A stretch of 39,311 nt of DNA from a virus. A program made the translations under genes and the position numbers. The notes under the pieces were generated by a model. That model had not been told where the DNA came from, ran no database searches, and was given only the letters and a program-made list of their open reading frames with translations. Location of the stretch: positions 1 through 39,311 of IMG/VR virus record IMGVR_UViG_3300025141_000268; one strand, given 5' to 3'. Positions 8,684-17,198 of the stretch are shown in pieces. The stretch's first letter is position 1. Each line of letters begins with the position of its first letter.

Positions 8684-8715
8684 TATATAAATAAATAAGC
8701 TATAAGCTAAATTTT

Positions 8716-9444
8716 TTACATATCAAATGAATCTCTAGAATAAAATTCCCATGTTAATAAATCTTGATTTTGTGCTCCAGCACCTGTCATCCCAATAAAT
8801 GTAATCCTAATATTAGGTCCACCCAAACGTTCTATTACATTTATTGGATATGCTAAAATTGGTACATTAGGTATTTCATTTTCAATTGGAATTAAATTAT
8901 TTTCTTCTTTATTAAGGTTTATAATCAATATATTATTTTTTGACTCTAAATGTAATTTAAAAACATTACCACTATTAAGTTTATGATCAACATAACCCTG
9001 TGATACAGTTTGACCATTAATTTCTAAATCAATATGATTTCCAGATTCATCTTCCCAATTGTGGTATGTATCAATAAAAATACCAATTTCACCCTTTTCA
9101 CCTTCTAATATAAATTTAATTCCATCAGCCCCTACACCATCAGCATCCCCAGCCCCTTTTGGATTTGATAATTTAAAATTAAATTCAGTACTGAATTCGC
9201 CACTTTCACCAATTTTGAAATCACTTAAACATGATAATTTACCAACTTGATTAAAATCATCTGTTAGCCTAATGCCTTGTTTACCATCAAATTCTGTTGT
9301 TATTACTTGTGCAGGGCCACTTAATTGAAATCCCAATAGATCATTAAAATCATCATATTTAATTGAATTAAGGGAACTTTTATTTGATAAAGAAGATTTT
9401 GAAAATTCATAAATAAAAGTTTTTATACTATCACGTAATTTCAT
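8716..9444 (-). CDS. L-type (legume-lectin-like) carbohydrate-binding protein
   Basis: A 242-aa protein. Lectin features include an ADGIKFILE strand, IGIFIDTYHNWEDESGNHIDLEI (the metal/sugar loop D-x-Y/F-x-N) and a terminal FIGMTGAGAQNQDLLTWEF like the GFSASTG...W-F ending of L-type lectins. No signal peptide; it starts LRDSIKTFIYEF, an amphipathic segment shared with neighbours, which suggests delivery into virions rather than secretion. It may bind host surface glycans. GGAT precedes the ATG. Confidence 0.75.
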   Translation of the reverse strand: MKLRDSIKTFIYEFSKSSLSNKSSLNSIKYDDFNDLLGFQLSGPAQVITTEFDGKQGIRLTDDFNQVGKLSCLSDFKIGESGEFSTEFNFKLSNPKGAGDADGVGADGIKFILEGEKGEIGIFIDTYHNWEDESGNHIDLEINGQTVSQGYVDHKLNSGNVFKLHLESKNNILIINLNKEENNLIPIENEIPNVPILAYPINVIERLGGPNIRITFIGMTGAGAQNQDLLTWEFYSRDSFDM

Positions 9445-9472
9445 AATTAATATCCATTATATTAATTAAATA

Positions 9473-10000
9473 TTAGTTTATGAAATTTAAAATTTCATTT
9501 AATTCACGTTCTATATTTTCATCTTCAACATTTAAACAAAATGTTTCACAATTTGAAATTTCTGTAAATTTAAAATATAAATCATTAATTTCCAACAATT
9601 TAGAAGGAATTAATAAATCAGGCCTATCAGGATCAATTAAACCATCATAATAATTTCTATAACAAATTATTATTTTTGCACCTAATTTAGAAAATTCTTT
9701 ATCTGATTTAAAAGTTGCAGTATTATCTGTTTCCCGACCAAATGCATGTGAATATACCCACTCACATGGAAAACCTCGATCCATAATTAGTGATAGACCT
9801 GTTTGTTTAATTATATCAATCATACGAGGATCTGCATATCGCATTTCATTTATAAAAAATTCCGGTGACTTTTTAAAATTATTTTTTTCAGTGGATGCCT
9901 TAAAATAAGGTATGTCAAGTTTTTTTGATAGTGCTTTTGATATTTCAGTCTTACCTGTCATATCTGCACCACAAAAAATAATAATTTTTTGTTCCTTCAT
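9473..10000 (-). CDS. P-loop nucleotide kinase (thymidylate/deoxynucleoside-kinase-like)
   Basis: A 175-aa protein. The Walker A motif GADMTGKTEIS (about 11-21) and the DRG motif (MDRGFPCEWVYS) are typical of nucleoside and nucleotide kinases, including phage dNMP kinases. The exact base cannot be assigned. It would supply nucleotides for DNA synthesis. Confidence 0.65.
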   Translation of the reverse strand: MKEQKIIIFCGADMTGKTEISKALSKKLDIPYFKASTEKNNFKKSPEFFINEMRYADPRMIDIIKQTGLSLIMDRGFPCEWVYSHAFGRETDNTATFKSDKEFSKLGAKIIICYRNYYDGLIDPDRPDLLIPSKLLEINDLYFKFTEISNCETFCLNVEDENIERELNEILNFIN

Positions 10001-10025
10001 AATTTTATTATTATAATATTTTTAT

Positions 10026-10211
10026 TTAATGTATTTTTATTGCTTGCTGGATTGCGTCATGTATTGATGGGGTATTATTTTCATTGATAATAAATGAATT
10101 TTGGTTTTTATGTTTTAATTTTCTATCTATATTAGAATAATAATTATCATTTTCTTTAAAAGCACTTATCTCAGATTCAATTGTAAATTTTTCATGTTCA
10201 TTCTTATACAT
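10026..10211 (-). CDS. Unknown 61-aa hydrophilic protein
   Basis: A polar, Asn/Lys-rich protein with no recognised motif. AAAGGAATTCTAT precedes the ATG and supports translation. Confidence 0.45.
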   Translation of the reverse strand: MYKNEHEKFTIESEISAFKENDNYYSNIDRKLKHKNQNSFIINENNTPSIHDAIQQAIKIH

Positions 10212-10278
10212 ATAGAATTCCTTTATAATGTTTGGATGTTATTTAAATATGGTTTATAAATTAAAAATTATTAATTAT

Positions 10279-12906
10279 TTACGCTATTTTTGATTCTAAT
10301 AGCTTAATAAAGTTTTTATAGTGTTTCTTTTGTTCTATCAGGTTCTTTTTTGCATAATCTAAGGCGATTATTGCATCAAACCATTCACGCATTGAATATT
10401 TTTCTGCAGCTTCTTTTGATTTAAAGTATCGTATCTTTTTAATGCCGGTTTTCGTACCTTTGGGTTTTGCTCCCCACACCTTACCTCTTAAGATTCTCTC
10501 TACTCCCCGGCCTTTCTCTTGTCCTTTTCGTTTCCAAGTTGTACCTGGGTCGCGTTTTACTCTTTTAGTTCTCTTTTTTATTTGAAGTGCCGTAGCCTGC
10601 TCACCCTTTGCTTTACGGATTTTCTTAAGTTTTACAATTAAATCATCCTTTTTCATCTTGCCATAGCCTTTAATCCCCCTGGCTTTAGCCATTTTTTTAA
10701 GGGTACCCATATCAAGGCCTTTATAAGAAGGAATTTTTGCAAGATTTGAAGTTTTAACTTTTTCAATCCTCTTACGCTTTTTCTTTTTTTCCTTTTCCGG
10801 TTCTTCTAATTCTTCTTCTTTCTCTTTTTCTTTTCTCTTATCAATAATTGTAATCTTTGTATTTGGATCATCTAAATCAACTTCTTCAAGTTGGTCATCA
10901 AGTTTGGTTTTTAATTTAGGAAAAATATCAAGTGTATCACCTTTAAGTTTCATTGGTGCAATATAATCAAGAGTAAATCGATATTCGCCACCTGCTGCTT
11001 CAATTTCTTCAGAACCAGATAAACCTTTAACAAAAATTTCGGTACGTTCATTAAGAATCATAGAATTATTGCGCAGCATATTAGAAAAAGATTCATTATA
11101 TAGTGTTATTTCTATTTCAATACCTTCTTGGTCGGGTGGAATTTCCGCAGGTGGCTTATCCACTAAATCTAATGCATCTTTTAATACACCTAAGGTTGCT
11201 GTTCTCGATGCCTTCTTAGACCTTGCACGTAATAAGCCTAAGGTTACCCCGGCTCCAACAAAACCAACGCCTAGACCGGCCAGTATGGGCCCCATAGCAG
11301 CCACAGCACCGGCAGCAGCTACTCCTTTTGCTGATTCCATTGAAACCTTTTTTATAATTTTTCTAGGAACCTGTTTTGAGGTTGTTGTTGTAATACCTGT
11401 CCAAATCTTTTCTTTTATTACCTTCAGCAGTTGTCCTTTTGGGTGTATTGCAAATGTGCCTGCCCTACCAGCTGCAGCCCCAAGACCACCAGAAGTCTTT
11501 GTACCAGCTTTAAATATCTTCCAGACGCTAGAGTCATCAGAAAGAGCATTATTGCCAGAGAGCATTTCAGTAAATGCCTCAGAAGCTGCACCAGGATTTC
11601 TACCCACCGCAGATACCTGTTCAATGCCTTTATCTAGGTCGCCACCACCTATATCCATTAATGCGTCTTTCCAATCGCCTACTGTATTAATTTTAGGGCC
11701 ATCATAAGCTCTATCTATAAATCTATATAATCCATCACCGGGTTTGACTGAATCACTGGGCACCAAATCTTCTATAGTACTTTCAATTTGTGAATTAATA
11801 GTTTCAGTTTGCGTTTCAAGTATTGTTGTGTCTGTTTCCATGGTTACTGAGTCTGCTTCACCAATAATTTCTTTTACCATGTCTGCCATGAATCTAGTTT
11901 GTGATAACCAAGCCAGTGCCCCAAGTGCAGCACCAATTCCGGCAAGAACAATAGGTGCCTTCATACTACCAAGTGTTGCCACAATAGGTGAAGCTTTACC
12001 GCGCATCAGTTTTTCAACTTCTTCATCAATAACAATTTTTACTTCTTCTTCTTTTTCTTCACCCTTCTTCTCATCCCCGCCTTCTTGTTCACTCAACTCG
12101 CCTTCAATGAATTCACCTTTTTTGGCAATACCTTTTTCTTTTGTAAAACCTTTGCCGCCTAATTCACCGCGTCCACCAAATAATTTATAAACACCACCCT
12201 TAAATGTTTCCGTATCCGCAATTAATTTTTCAGTGTATATTCTTAATTGTTCAATGATCTCATTTGCAATCTCAGGCATCATATGACCATCTTCGCCTGG
12301 ATCTTTTTTGGTTGCTTCAACTATACTGTCATAAAAAGCCGCAATTGAATTAACACCTGTTAGAAATGCCGTTCTATTTTTGTTTACAGGAAACTTTCCA
12401 CCACCGTCCAAGCCTGCCTCAATATCATTAATCTCATCATCAACAGTGCTGATTAATTCCTGAACTGCTTTATTACCTTCTTTTTCAATTCTAACTTTAA
12501 AAATATCATACATTGCCTGACGATCTTTAGGCAATTTTTTAATACCGGTCTTTCTAAGGAAATCATCAACCCCACCGGCCAATGAACCTACACCAAATTG
12601 CACGGCATCCCAAAAGCCTTCCCTTAAAAGTGCAACTTGTTCATCGGTTAAATTATATTTTTCCTGTAAATCCCTTGTTATACCCTCGATTAATCTAGAA
12701 TTTAGGTCTTGACCTTTGGCAACCAATAATCTGTGTTCAAACATTATTTGTTCATTTATAGAATCAATTTTTGATAGGTAATTTTTATCTTCAAATAAAG
12801 GATCTATCTTACCATAATCTTTATGAATAACCGTCAGGGATTTTTTTCTAAATGATTCTATTAATAATTTATCCATATGATTGTATTTTGTATGCTTATT
12901 AGACAT
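10279..12906 (-). CDS. Large virion-like protein with hydrophobic segments and a Rho-N/SAP-like C-terminal motif
   Basis: An 875-aa protein with no enzyme motif. It has an N-terminal segment HMDKLLIESFRKKSL, two glycine/alanine-rich hydrophobic stretches (APIVLAGIGAALGALAWL and GVAAAGAVAAMGPILAGLG) and long Lys/Glu tracts (EEEVKIVIDEEVEKL, EKEKEEELEEPEKEKKKK). Near the C-terminus, DMGTLKKMAKARGIKGYGKM followed by KKDDLIVKLKKI is a SAP/Rho-N-like helix-turn-helix for nucleic acid. This suits an internal or injected virion protein; that role is inferred. AAGGAAATTAA precedes the ATG. GC is visibly higher than in its AT-rich neighbours. Confidence 0.6.
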   Translation of the reverse strand: MSNKHTKYNHMDKLLIESFRKKSLTVIHKDYGKIDPLFEDKNYLSKIDSINEQIMFEHRLLVAKGQDLNSRLIEGITRDLQEKYNLTDEQVALLREGFWDAVQFGVGSLAGGVDDFLRKTGIKKLPKDRQAMYDIFKVRIEKEGNKAVQELISTVDDEINDIEAGLDGGGKFPVNKNRTAFLTGVNSIAAFYDSIVEATKKDPGEDGHMMPEIANEIIEQLRIYTEKLIADTETFKGGVYKLFGGRGELGGKGFTKEKGIAKKGEFIEGELSEQEGGDEKKGEEKEEEVKIVIDEEVEKLMRGKASPIVATLGSMKAPIVLAGIGAALGALAWLSQTRFMADMVKEIIGEADSVTMETDTTILETQTETINSQIESTIEDLVPSDSVKPGDGLYRFIDRAYDGPKINTVGDWKDALMDIGGGDLDKGIEQVSAVGRNPGAASEAFTEMLSGNNALSDDSSVWKIFKAGTKTSGGLGAAAGRAGTFAIHPKGQLLKVIKEKIWTGITTTTSKQVPRKIIKKVSMESAKGVAAAGAVAAMGPILAGLGVGFVGAGVTLGLLRARSKKASRTATLGVLKDALDLVDKPPAEIPPDQEGIEIEITLYNESFSNMLRNNSMILNERTEIFVKGLSGSEEIEAAGGEYRFTLDYIAPMKLKGDTLDIFPKLKTKLDDQLEEVDLDDPNTKITIIDKRKEKEKEEELEEPEKEKKKKRKRIEKVKTSNLAKIPSYKGLDMGTLKKMAKARGIKGYGKMKKDDLIVKLKKIRKAKGEQATALQIKKRTKRVKRDPGTTWKRKGQEKGRGVERILRGKVWGAKPKGTKTGIKKIRYFKSKEAAEKYSMREWFDAIIALDYAKKNLIEQKKHYKNFIKLLESKIA

Positions 12907-12955
12907 TTAATTTCCTTCTATCGACATAATAAATATTTTGTATGAAATAAAAAAA

Positions 12956-13072
12956 TTACCTATGATACCTTTTATATAATTTAAGTGACATATAAATTAA
13001 AAATATAGTTCCAAGTAATAGGCTTATTATTTTTGTTACCCCTACCGGATGCCATACAAATTGTAGATCCAT
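12956..13072 (-). CDS. 38-aa single-helix membrane peptide
   Basis: A short gene with AAAGGAT 9 nt before the ATG. After a polar start the peptide has one membrane helix (KIISLLLGTIFLIYMSL) and a basic tail (KLYKRYHR), predicting an N-out/C-in anchor. Function unknown. Confidence 0.55.
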   Translation of the reverse strand: MDLQFVWHPVGVTKIISLLLGTIFLIYMSLKLYKRYHR

Positions 13073-13085
13073 ATATTAAAATCCT

Positions 13086-13784
13086 TTAATCAATAATATT
13101 GTCAATATAATTTTTTATTAATTTTGTAAGTTGATTCTCTGTAATAATCAATGATTCACTTATCGGATTTTGATCCTGGGTATTTTTAGGATTAAACCAA
13201 CTAGGGTATTCTTGGCCGGAAATACGTTTTTTATATTCGTTTTTTACATTTAAACTATATCCAGAAACATCTTCCCCATCACTTATTTTTTTTCTTAATT
13301 CACCCATTTCAATTATTTTACCATTAATAAGATCGGAAACAAAATTTAATGTAATTGCATTAGCACCAATATCACCACATCGTGCCGTTACTATACCTTT
13401 AAGGTTATCAACTATAATACTATCACTTGCAGCATTAATAAATTGTAATAATGATTTTGGAACATGTTGTGTTACAGTTGAATAACAAAAATCACGGTGT
13501 GGGGCTGGGGATGCATGTGGTATGGATTCATCAATAACTGTTGTTTCATTAAACATTGAAATGCTATACCAGGTTAATCTATTTTTACTCATTTCATCTG
13601 GTGGTCCATATTGTTTAACAAGTGCCCGTGCATACGAGGCGGCATCCTGGTGGTCCCATGCTGATAATATACCCTCATGTTCACCACCAACTTCTATACT
13701 GTCGGTTTTTGCTGGAAAGATTTTATCTTCTGTAAATTCTTCCATTATAATATTTCTAAGTTTTTTTCTAGTTAATTTTATCAC
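13086..13784 (-). CDS. Conserved phage-type protein of unknown function with targeting-like ends
   Basis: About 232 aa from a GTG start, chosen because GAGGGTTTGC directly precedes it. An upstream ATG would add 11 residues. The N-terminus (IKLTRKKLRNIIMEEF) is the clearest example of the amphipathic K-L-R-I-I-EE segment; a related segment (ITENQLTKLIKNYID) closes the protein. The core (YARALVKQYGPPDEM, then SIPHASPAPHRDFCYS and VTARCGDIGANAITLNFV) resembles, from memory, an uncharacterised protein common in marine phages. Confidence 0.65.
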   Translation of the reverse strand: MIKLTRKKLRNIIMEEFTEDKIFPAKTDSIEVGGEHEGILSAWDHQDAASYARALVKQYGPPDEMSKNRLTWYSISMFNETTVIDESIPHASPAPHRDFCYSTVTQHVPKSLLQFINAASDSIIVDNLKGIVTARCGDIGANAITLNFVSDLINGKIIEMGELRKKISDGEDVSGYSLNVKNEYKKRISGQEYPSWFNPKNTQDQNPISESLIITENQLTKLIKNYIDNIID

Positions 13785-13817
13785 GCAAACCCTCGCCCCC
13801 ACCATTCGTTTTTTCAC

Positions 13818-13948
13818 ACATATTTTTATATAATTATATATTATTACAAATAATAAATGCTTTAAAAGGTTTTACACATTTAATCTCATGATGCATGAGA
13901 GGCCCTAAATCGTTTTAAAAATTTTTCGTGGGATTTTCACACACATAT
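13818..13948. other. Short intergenic region without recognised feature
   Basis: About 130 bp of AT-rich sequence. A small ATGATGCAT palindrome is visible near 13888. No promoter of the GTGAAA type is in the right place. Confidence 0.3.
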
Positions 13949-14134
13949 TTATTTTTTTATATGTGGACTTATGAATAATCTTACTTCTGATTCTTCGCAC
14001 CAATAACAACCAAGTTTTGACCAAAATACATGAATGGAATGTGGATCTTTATTGGTATTGATATCAATTACAACACCGATATCTTTGCTCCATTTTTGAA
14101 CTACAAGGTCACCTATTTGAATTGGTTTAAACAT
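13949..14134 (-). CDS. 61-aa SH3-like beta-barrel protein
   Basis: The sequence PIQIGDLVVQKWSKDIGVVID followed by HVFWSKLGCYWCEESEVRLF has the look of a small SH3/KOW-type barrel: G-D-L-V, G-V-V, then a C-terminal E-S-E-V. Function is unknown. A weak A/T-rich leader precedes the ATG. Confidence 0.5.
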   Translation of the reverse strand: MFKPIQIGDLVVQKWSKDIGVVIDINTNKDPHSIHVFWSKLGCYWCEESEVRLFISPHIKK

Positions 14135-14176
14135 TCTATTTTAAATAAGGCCTTATGATAAAAATACATCATATTT

Positions 14177-14527
14177 TTATTCATAAGCCCCTGCATAACC
14201 TAATCTAACAAGTTCACTATTAAGGCTCTCAGGGCCAGGTTGATCATTACCATTAGGTAACCATACCTCAACCAAATACCGTCCATACTTGCCCCGTCCG
14301 AGTGCCCTTAACCGTACCTTCTTACCGAGTATTCGTTGTTTTACATAATTCCTGCTACGTCTTCCGGCTTGTTTCGTTTCTTCAGTGCCTCCACGTATTT
14401 CAGGTGTATTCACATATGCAAGGCGTAACTTTGCACCGTCAATATGTATCTTGAATCCAAGATCTATTGTTGCAGTAAGTGTATCACCATCATATACGTG
14501 TGTAATTACAGCATCATATTCATACAT
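14177..14527 (-). CDS. SNase-fold (staphylococcal/thermonuclease-like) nuclease
   Basis: A 116-aa, single-domain protein. Motifs: VYDGDTLTA (calcium Asp), KLRLAYVNTPEIRG (active-site Arg and the TPE glutamate) and KYGRYLVEVWL (second active-site Arg). The usual second metal Asp (V-D-T-P-E) is Asn here, as in some phage members. There is no signal peptide, so it probably acts in the cytoplasm on DNA or RNA. Confidence 0.85.
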   Translation of the reverse strand: MYEYDAVITHVYDGDTLTATIDLGFKIHIDGAKLRLAYVNTPEIRGGTEETKQAGRRSRNYVKQRILGKKVRLRALGRGKYGRYLVEVWLPNGNDQPGPESLNSELVRLGYAGAYE

Positions 14528-14551
14528 TTAGCTTGGTATTTGAATTAAAGC

Positions 14552-14794
14552 TTAGCCTGTAGCGCTTGTTTCAGTATATTCGGTTGTTGGCGTAGTTGTG
14601 GTGTCTTCTGTAACGCTATCCTCAACGCTATCTTCGGCACCATCGCCTGTATTACTTGGAAATGAATTTGCAAGTGCCTGTAAGGCTGCTCCAATCACCG
14701 CCGATTCCTCAAGCGAAAAAGCCCCACGCTTGTGTGCAACTCGCACAGCATTAACAATGGTATTCACTACGGTTGTTTGTTCTTCAGTTAACAT
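14552..14794 (-). CDS. Unknown 80-aa protein with acidic Thr-rich tail
   Basis: An N-terminal helical part (EEQTTVVNTIVNAVRVAHKR) leads to a Thr/Glu/Asp-rich tail. AGGAGC abuts the ATG at 14800, so the second in-frame ATG at 14794 (7-nt spacing) is the better start. It is divergent from the nucleotidyltransferase-like gene. Confidence 0.55.
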   Translation of the reverse strand: MLTEEQTTVVNTIVNAVRVAHKRGAFSLEESAVIGAALQALANSFPSNTGDGAEDSVEDSVTEDTTTTPTTEYTETSATG

Positions 14795-14911
14795 AATCAT
14801 GCTCCTATCTAGATATTTGAATTATATATAACTTCAATTCTACGTAAAAATAAATTATAAAGTGAAATTATAACAATATAATTATATAATATATTATATG
14901 GGAAATAAATA

Positions 14912-16057
14912 ATGAATCTAGATGTATTAAAAAAATATATTAGCCTTACCATTAAATCAAGTAAACTACAAGAAGGTAAGGCAGCTGCTGTCCGGTTATT
15001 ACCAAAATTTGGTATGGAAGGCCTGGAATATAGTCCGCTTACAGATGAAGACATGAATAAAATTCTTCCTAGCTCTTATGGGGAATTCCCTGGGGAAGGT
15101 GATAGTAGTCTCATAGGCGAGTTACTATATACTTTAGGCGCACAAGGTCTTATTGATACAACGGTTGCTCCACGTATGAAGCTTGGGTCCACTCGCTTGG
15201 CTGCCATGAAAAAGTATAAAGATCCTGCCTTGCTAGAACCAGGTGAAACCCCAGAAACGGTTACCAAAGCAGGAAAGCGCAAAAAATCATACGGAGACAT
15301 CGATATCGATGTTACATTCCTTGCATCACCAAAACAGGTAGCCTCAGCAATAAATCAGATAGATCCAACAACATTTCAAACACTGGTAACCGCTGAGATT
15401 CACATTGCCGTCCGACTTGGGAATAAAGTATACCAGGTAGACCTTGTTGATCTTGGAAAATCGTCCAAAGGTGCTGAATTCCTACAATCAAGTAGCTTTA
15501 TTGATCTTAGTCAGGGGGTTAAGGGTGTATTCCAAACAGAACTTATACGTGCTGTTGTTGCAACGATGAAACCGGAACTTACAATCCAACACTTTCAGGA
15601 GTGGGTTGGCTCTAATCCTAATACTGATTTTTCAAACCAGTGGAATAAACTTATTCAATGTGCTTACACCCCTGCTAGTGTACGATTTTCGTTGACCAAG
15701 ATAGGTCTTCAGATACTTGTTGACTTTAAAAAGCCTGGACGTAAGGAAGGATCGGTTACTCGTAAGGGCGTGAAGTGTCCCGTTAAACCACTTGCATCAT
15801 TTGAAGATAAAGATGAACTTGCACAGGTGATACTAGGTGATCCGGGAGTGACATTTGCTACGATTTATTCAGCAATTGCTCTAGCACAGTTTATCGGTGA
15901 TAACTTTTCACAGGATAAGGTTGATACTATATGGGAAGCTATGCTATCACGCGCAACTACAGGTGCTTTAGCACGAGTTGATCAGGAGAATCTTGATACT
16001 GGCCTTGGTGTTATTGCTGGCATCTTTGACAAGACATATGAACCTATGAGTGACTAG
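14912..16057 (+). CDS. Nucleotidyltransferase-like protein
   Basis: A 381-aa protein. After a helical N-terminus (LDVLKKYISLTIKSSKLQEG) comes KRKKSYGDIDIDVTFLAS (G128-DIDID), the Pol-beta-type DxD metal motif, and a third acidic strand VYQVDLVDLG (about 174-182). This is the general layout of phage nucleotidyltransferase-like proteins. Whether it modifies tRNA, protein or DNA is unknown. Codon use is much less AT-rich than in the genes before it. It converges on the minus-strand array and its stop overlaps a small minus-strand ORF by 4 bp. Confidence 0.6.
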   Translation: MNLDVLKKYISLTIKSSKLQEGKAAAVRLLPKFGMEGLEYSPLTDEDMNKILPSSYGEFPGEGDSSLIGELLYTLGAQGLIDTTVAPRMKLGSTRLAAMKKYKDPALLEPGETPETVTKAGKRKKSYGDIDIDVTFLASPKQVASAINQIDPTTFQTLVTAEIHIAVRLGNKVYQVDLVDLGKSSKGAEFLQSSSFIDLSQGVKGVFQTELIRAVVATMKPELTIQHFQEWVGSNPNTDFSNQWNKLIQCAYTPASVRFSLTKIGLQILVDFKKPGRKEGSVTRKGVKCPVKPLASFEDKDELAQVILGDPGVTFATIYSAIALAQFIGDNFSQDKVDTIWEAMLSRATTGALARVDQENLDTGLGVIAGIFDKTYEPMSD

Positions 16058-16146
16058 AGACAAGCCTTATACACAAAAAATACGTGAAGCAGTATTATTC
16101 CAATCACCATTGAAACAATTAATATATCTTGTTTTTCTACCTTCAT
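16054..16146 (-). CDS. Possible 30-aa single-helix membrane peptide
   Basis: MKVEKQDILIVSMVIGIILL followed by HVFFVYKACL would form one membrane helix. A TGG-TATAAG -10 box lies 7 nt before the ATG with a GTGGAT-like -35, so the mRNA would be leaderless. There is no Shine-Dalgarno. The pattern fits the array genes to the right, but each signal is weaker. Confidence 0.35.
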   Translation of the reverse strand: MKVEKQDILIVSMVIGIILLHVFFVYKACL

Positions 16147-16157
16147 AGTATTACTTA

Positions 16158-16480
16158 TACCATCTAATTTTTAATATCCACCCACAGAGTTACATTAACT
16201 CTACTATATTTCTTATATTGTGTTACTTATCCTCTCTTGAATCAAGAGGGGGACTGATATAGTTTCCAAAAATCCCGTGATATAAAAATGTACTAAGCCT
16301 CCCCTCAGGCGGCCTCCAGGGCCCCACAAAAGTTGCATTTTAGGGGGCCCGAGGGGGCCCTTGTGGGGGCCCTATGATGGGGCCCTAAACCGTTTTTCAA
16401 TGGGGCCTTGATGGGGCTATGATGGGGGGTTGATGGGGCTGTTTTAGGGGGCCATTAGAGGGGGCTGATCAGCCAGGGAC
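16158..16480. repeat. Convergence-zone non-coding region with G-tracts and GGGCCC repeats
   Basis: About 320 bp without a convincing gene. A CCTCTCTTG/CAAGAGGGG hairpin lies near 16231-16251. From 16340 to 16465 there are about ten runs of four to six G on the plus strand, with several GGGCCC palindromes and the unit TGATGGGGCT repeated with variation. It sits where rightward and leftward transcription meet. Confidence 0.6.
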
Positions 16481-16510
16481 AAAAAAAGGGACCATGGTTT
16501 CCCATGGTCC
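16481..16510 (-). terminator. Rho-independent terminator
   Basis: On the minus strand GGACCATGG-GAAA-CCATGGTCC forms a 9-bp stem with a GAAA loop, followed by CTTTTTTTG. A longer AGCCAGG/CCTGGCT pairing flanks it. It closes the leftward array after the 20-aa peptide gene. Confidence 0.85.
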
Positions 16511-16525
16511 TGGCTGGGTCAGGCT

Positions 16526-16588
16526 TTACCAGCGTACCTTGCGGTTGCGGCGTGTGTAGCGATAGGCGTGGTTGTTATAGCGATACAT
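16526..16588 (-). CDS. 20-aa Arg/Tyr-rich peptide
   Basis: The peptide begins MYRYNNHAYRYTRRNRKV and ends RW, strongly basic and aromatic. CAGGAGAAAAC directly precedes the ATG, a full array promoter lies upstream and a terminator follows, so it is very probably expressed. Function unknown; a nucleic-acid- or membrane-binding peptide is possible. Confidence 0.6.
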   Translation of the reverse strand: MYRYNNHAYRYTRRNRKVRW

Positions 16589-16620
16589 GTTTTCTCCTGT
16601 TGTTGTTTCCTTATATCTCT

Positions 16621-16649
16621 ATTATACCACTACCGGGGAAAGATTTCAC
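16621..16649 (-). promoter_or_regulatory. Array promoter P1
   Basis: -35 GTGAAA, 17-nt spacer, TGG-TATAAT. Drives the 20-aa basic peptide gene. Confidence 0.8.
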
Positions 16650-16665
16650 CCCTCTGCCAGCAGAT

Positions 16666-16694
16666 AAAAAAAACCCCTGGTCAGAGACCAGGGG
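16666..16694 (-). terminator. Rho-independent terminator
   Basis: On the minus strand CCCCTGGTC-TCT-GACCAGGGG (9 bp) is followed by eight T. It ends the 22-aa membrane-peptide transcript just before P1. Confidence 0.9.
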
Positions 16695-16726
16695 TTGCGG
16701 ATCCGCAAATGCGGACCCGGGCTGTG

Positions 16727-16795
16727 TTAGCCAATGATGACTGCACCAGCGGTTTGGACAAGGGCGATAAGAGCGATGACGATCACGAAAGGCAT
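16727..16795 (-). CDS. 22-aa single-helix membrane peptide
   Basis: The peptide (MPFVIVIALIALVQTAGAVI...) is almost entirely hydrophobic. It shares the core IALVQT-x-x-AV with the 20-aa peptide at 17927-17989, so the two are likely paralogues. TTGGAGAGAAT precedes the ATG. It has its own promoter (P2) and terminator. Confidence 0.6.
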   Translation of the reverse strand: MPFVIVIALIALVQTAGAVIIG

Positions 16796-16833
16796 ATTCT
16801 CTCCAAGGGTTGTTGTTGTTTCCTTATATCTCT

Positions 16834-16862
16834 ATTATACCACGGGGTCAGCAGGTTTTCAC
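16834..16862 (-). promoter_or_regulatory. Array promoter P2
   Basis: -35 GTGAAA, 17-nt spacer, TGG-TATAAT. Drives the 22-aa membrane peptide. Confidence 0.8.
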
Positions 16863-16866
16863 CCGG

Positions 16867-17115
16867 CTACCACGCATCGTAGCCACTATCACCGCCACCA
16901 TAGTCTTCGTCGGTTCCCCATCCACAGCTGGCCAGTGCCGATTGGTGGTCACCGTCCATGCTATCGTCGTAGTCCTCACCGTCATCCTCCCCCGGCGCAA
17001 TATCATCAAAGAAGTCATAAAAGGTCGCGTTGGGAAGGAACCGAACAAGTTCATTCAGCAGTTCATCTGCTGACCAGGTCTCAAGCAATAGGTCAAGCTG
17101 TTTGAATCGAGTCAT
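16867..17115 (-). CDS. 82-aa acidic protein
   Basis: An N-terminal helical half (TRFKQLDLLLETWSADELLN) is followed by a very acidic Asp/Gly tail (GEDDGEDYDDSMDGD). The ATG at 17115 is chosen because TAGGAGAATTTTTA precedes it; a longer frame would overlap the peptide gene upstream. Strongly acidic early phage proteins often act as DNA mimics, which is only a possibility here. Confidence 0.65.
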   Translation of the reverse strand: MTRFKQLDLLLETWSADELLNELVRFLPNATFYDFFDDIAPGEDDGEDYDDSMDGDHQSALASCGWGTDEDYGGGDSGYDAW

Positions 17116-17126
17116 TAAAAATTCTC

Positions 17127-17198
17127 CTACTTGTAATAGATTGCCCACATACATGTGAAGCCGGCAACCATTGTGATGAAAGTAATCAGTGAATCCAA
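17127..17198 (-). CDS. 23-aa single-helix membrane peptide (TTG start)
   Basis: Starting at TTG with AGAGGAAC at good distance, the peptide reads MDSLITFITMVAGFTCMWAI and ends YYK: one membrane helix with a Lys tail. It sits between promoter P3 and the acidic protein gene, forming a two-gene unit. Confidence 0.5.
   Translation of the reverse strand: MDSLITFITMVAGFTCMWAIYYK

Noticed and set aside
11069-12190. Rightward frames of 148-212 codons inside the 875-aa gene
   Set aside because: Shadow frames antisense to a long gene with a good ribosome site; Ser/Thr/Pro-biased translations typical of shadows.
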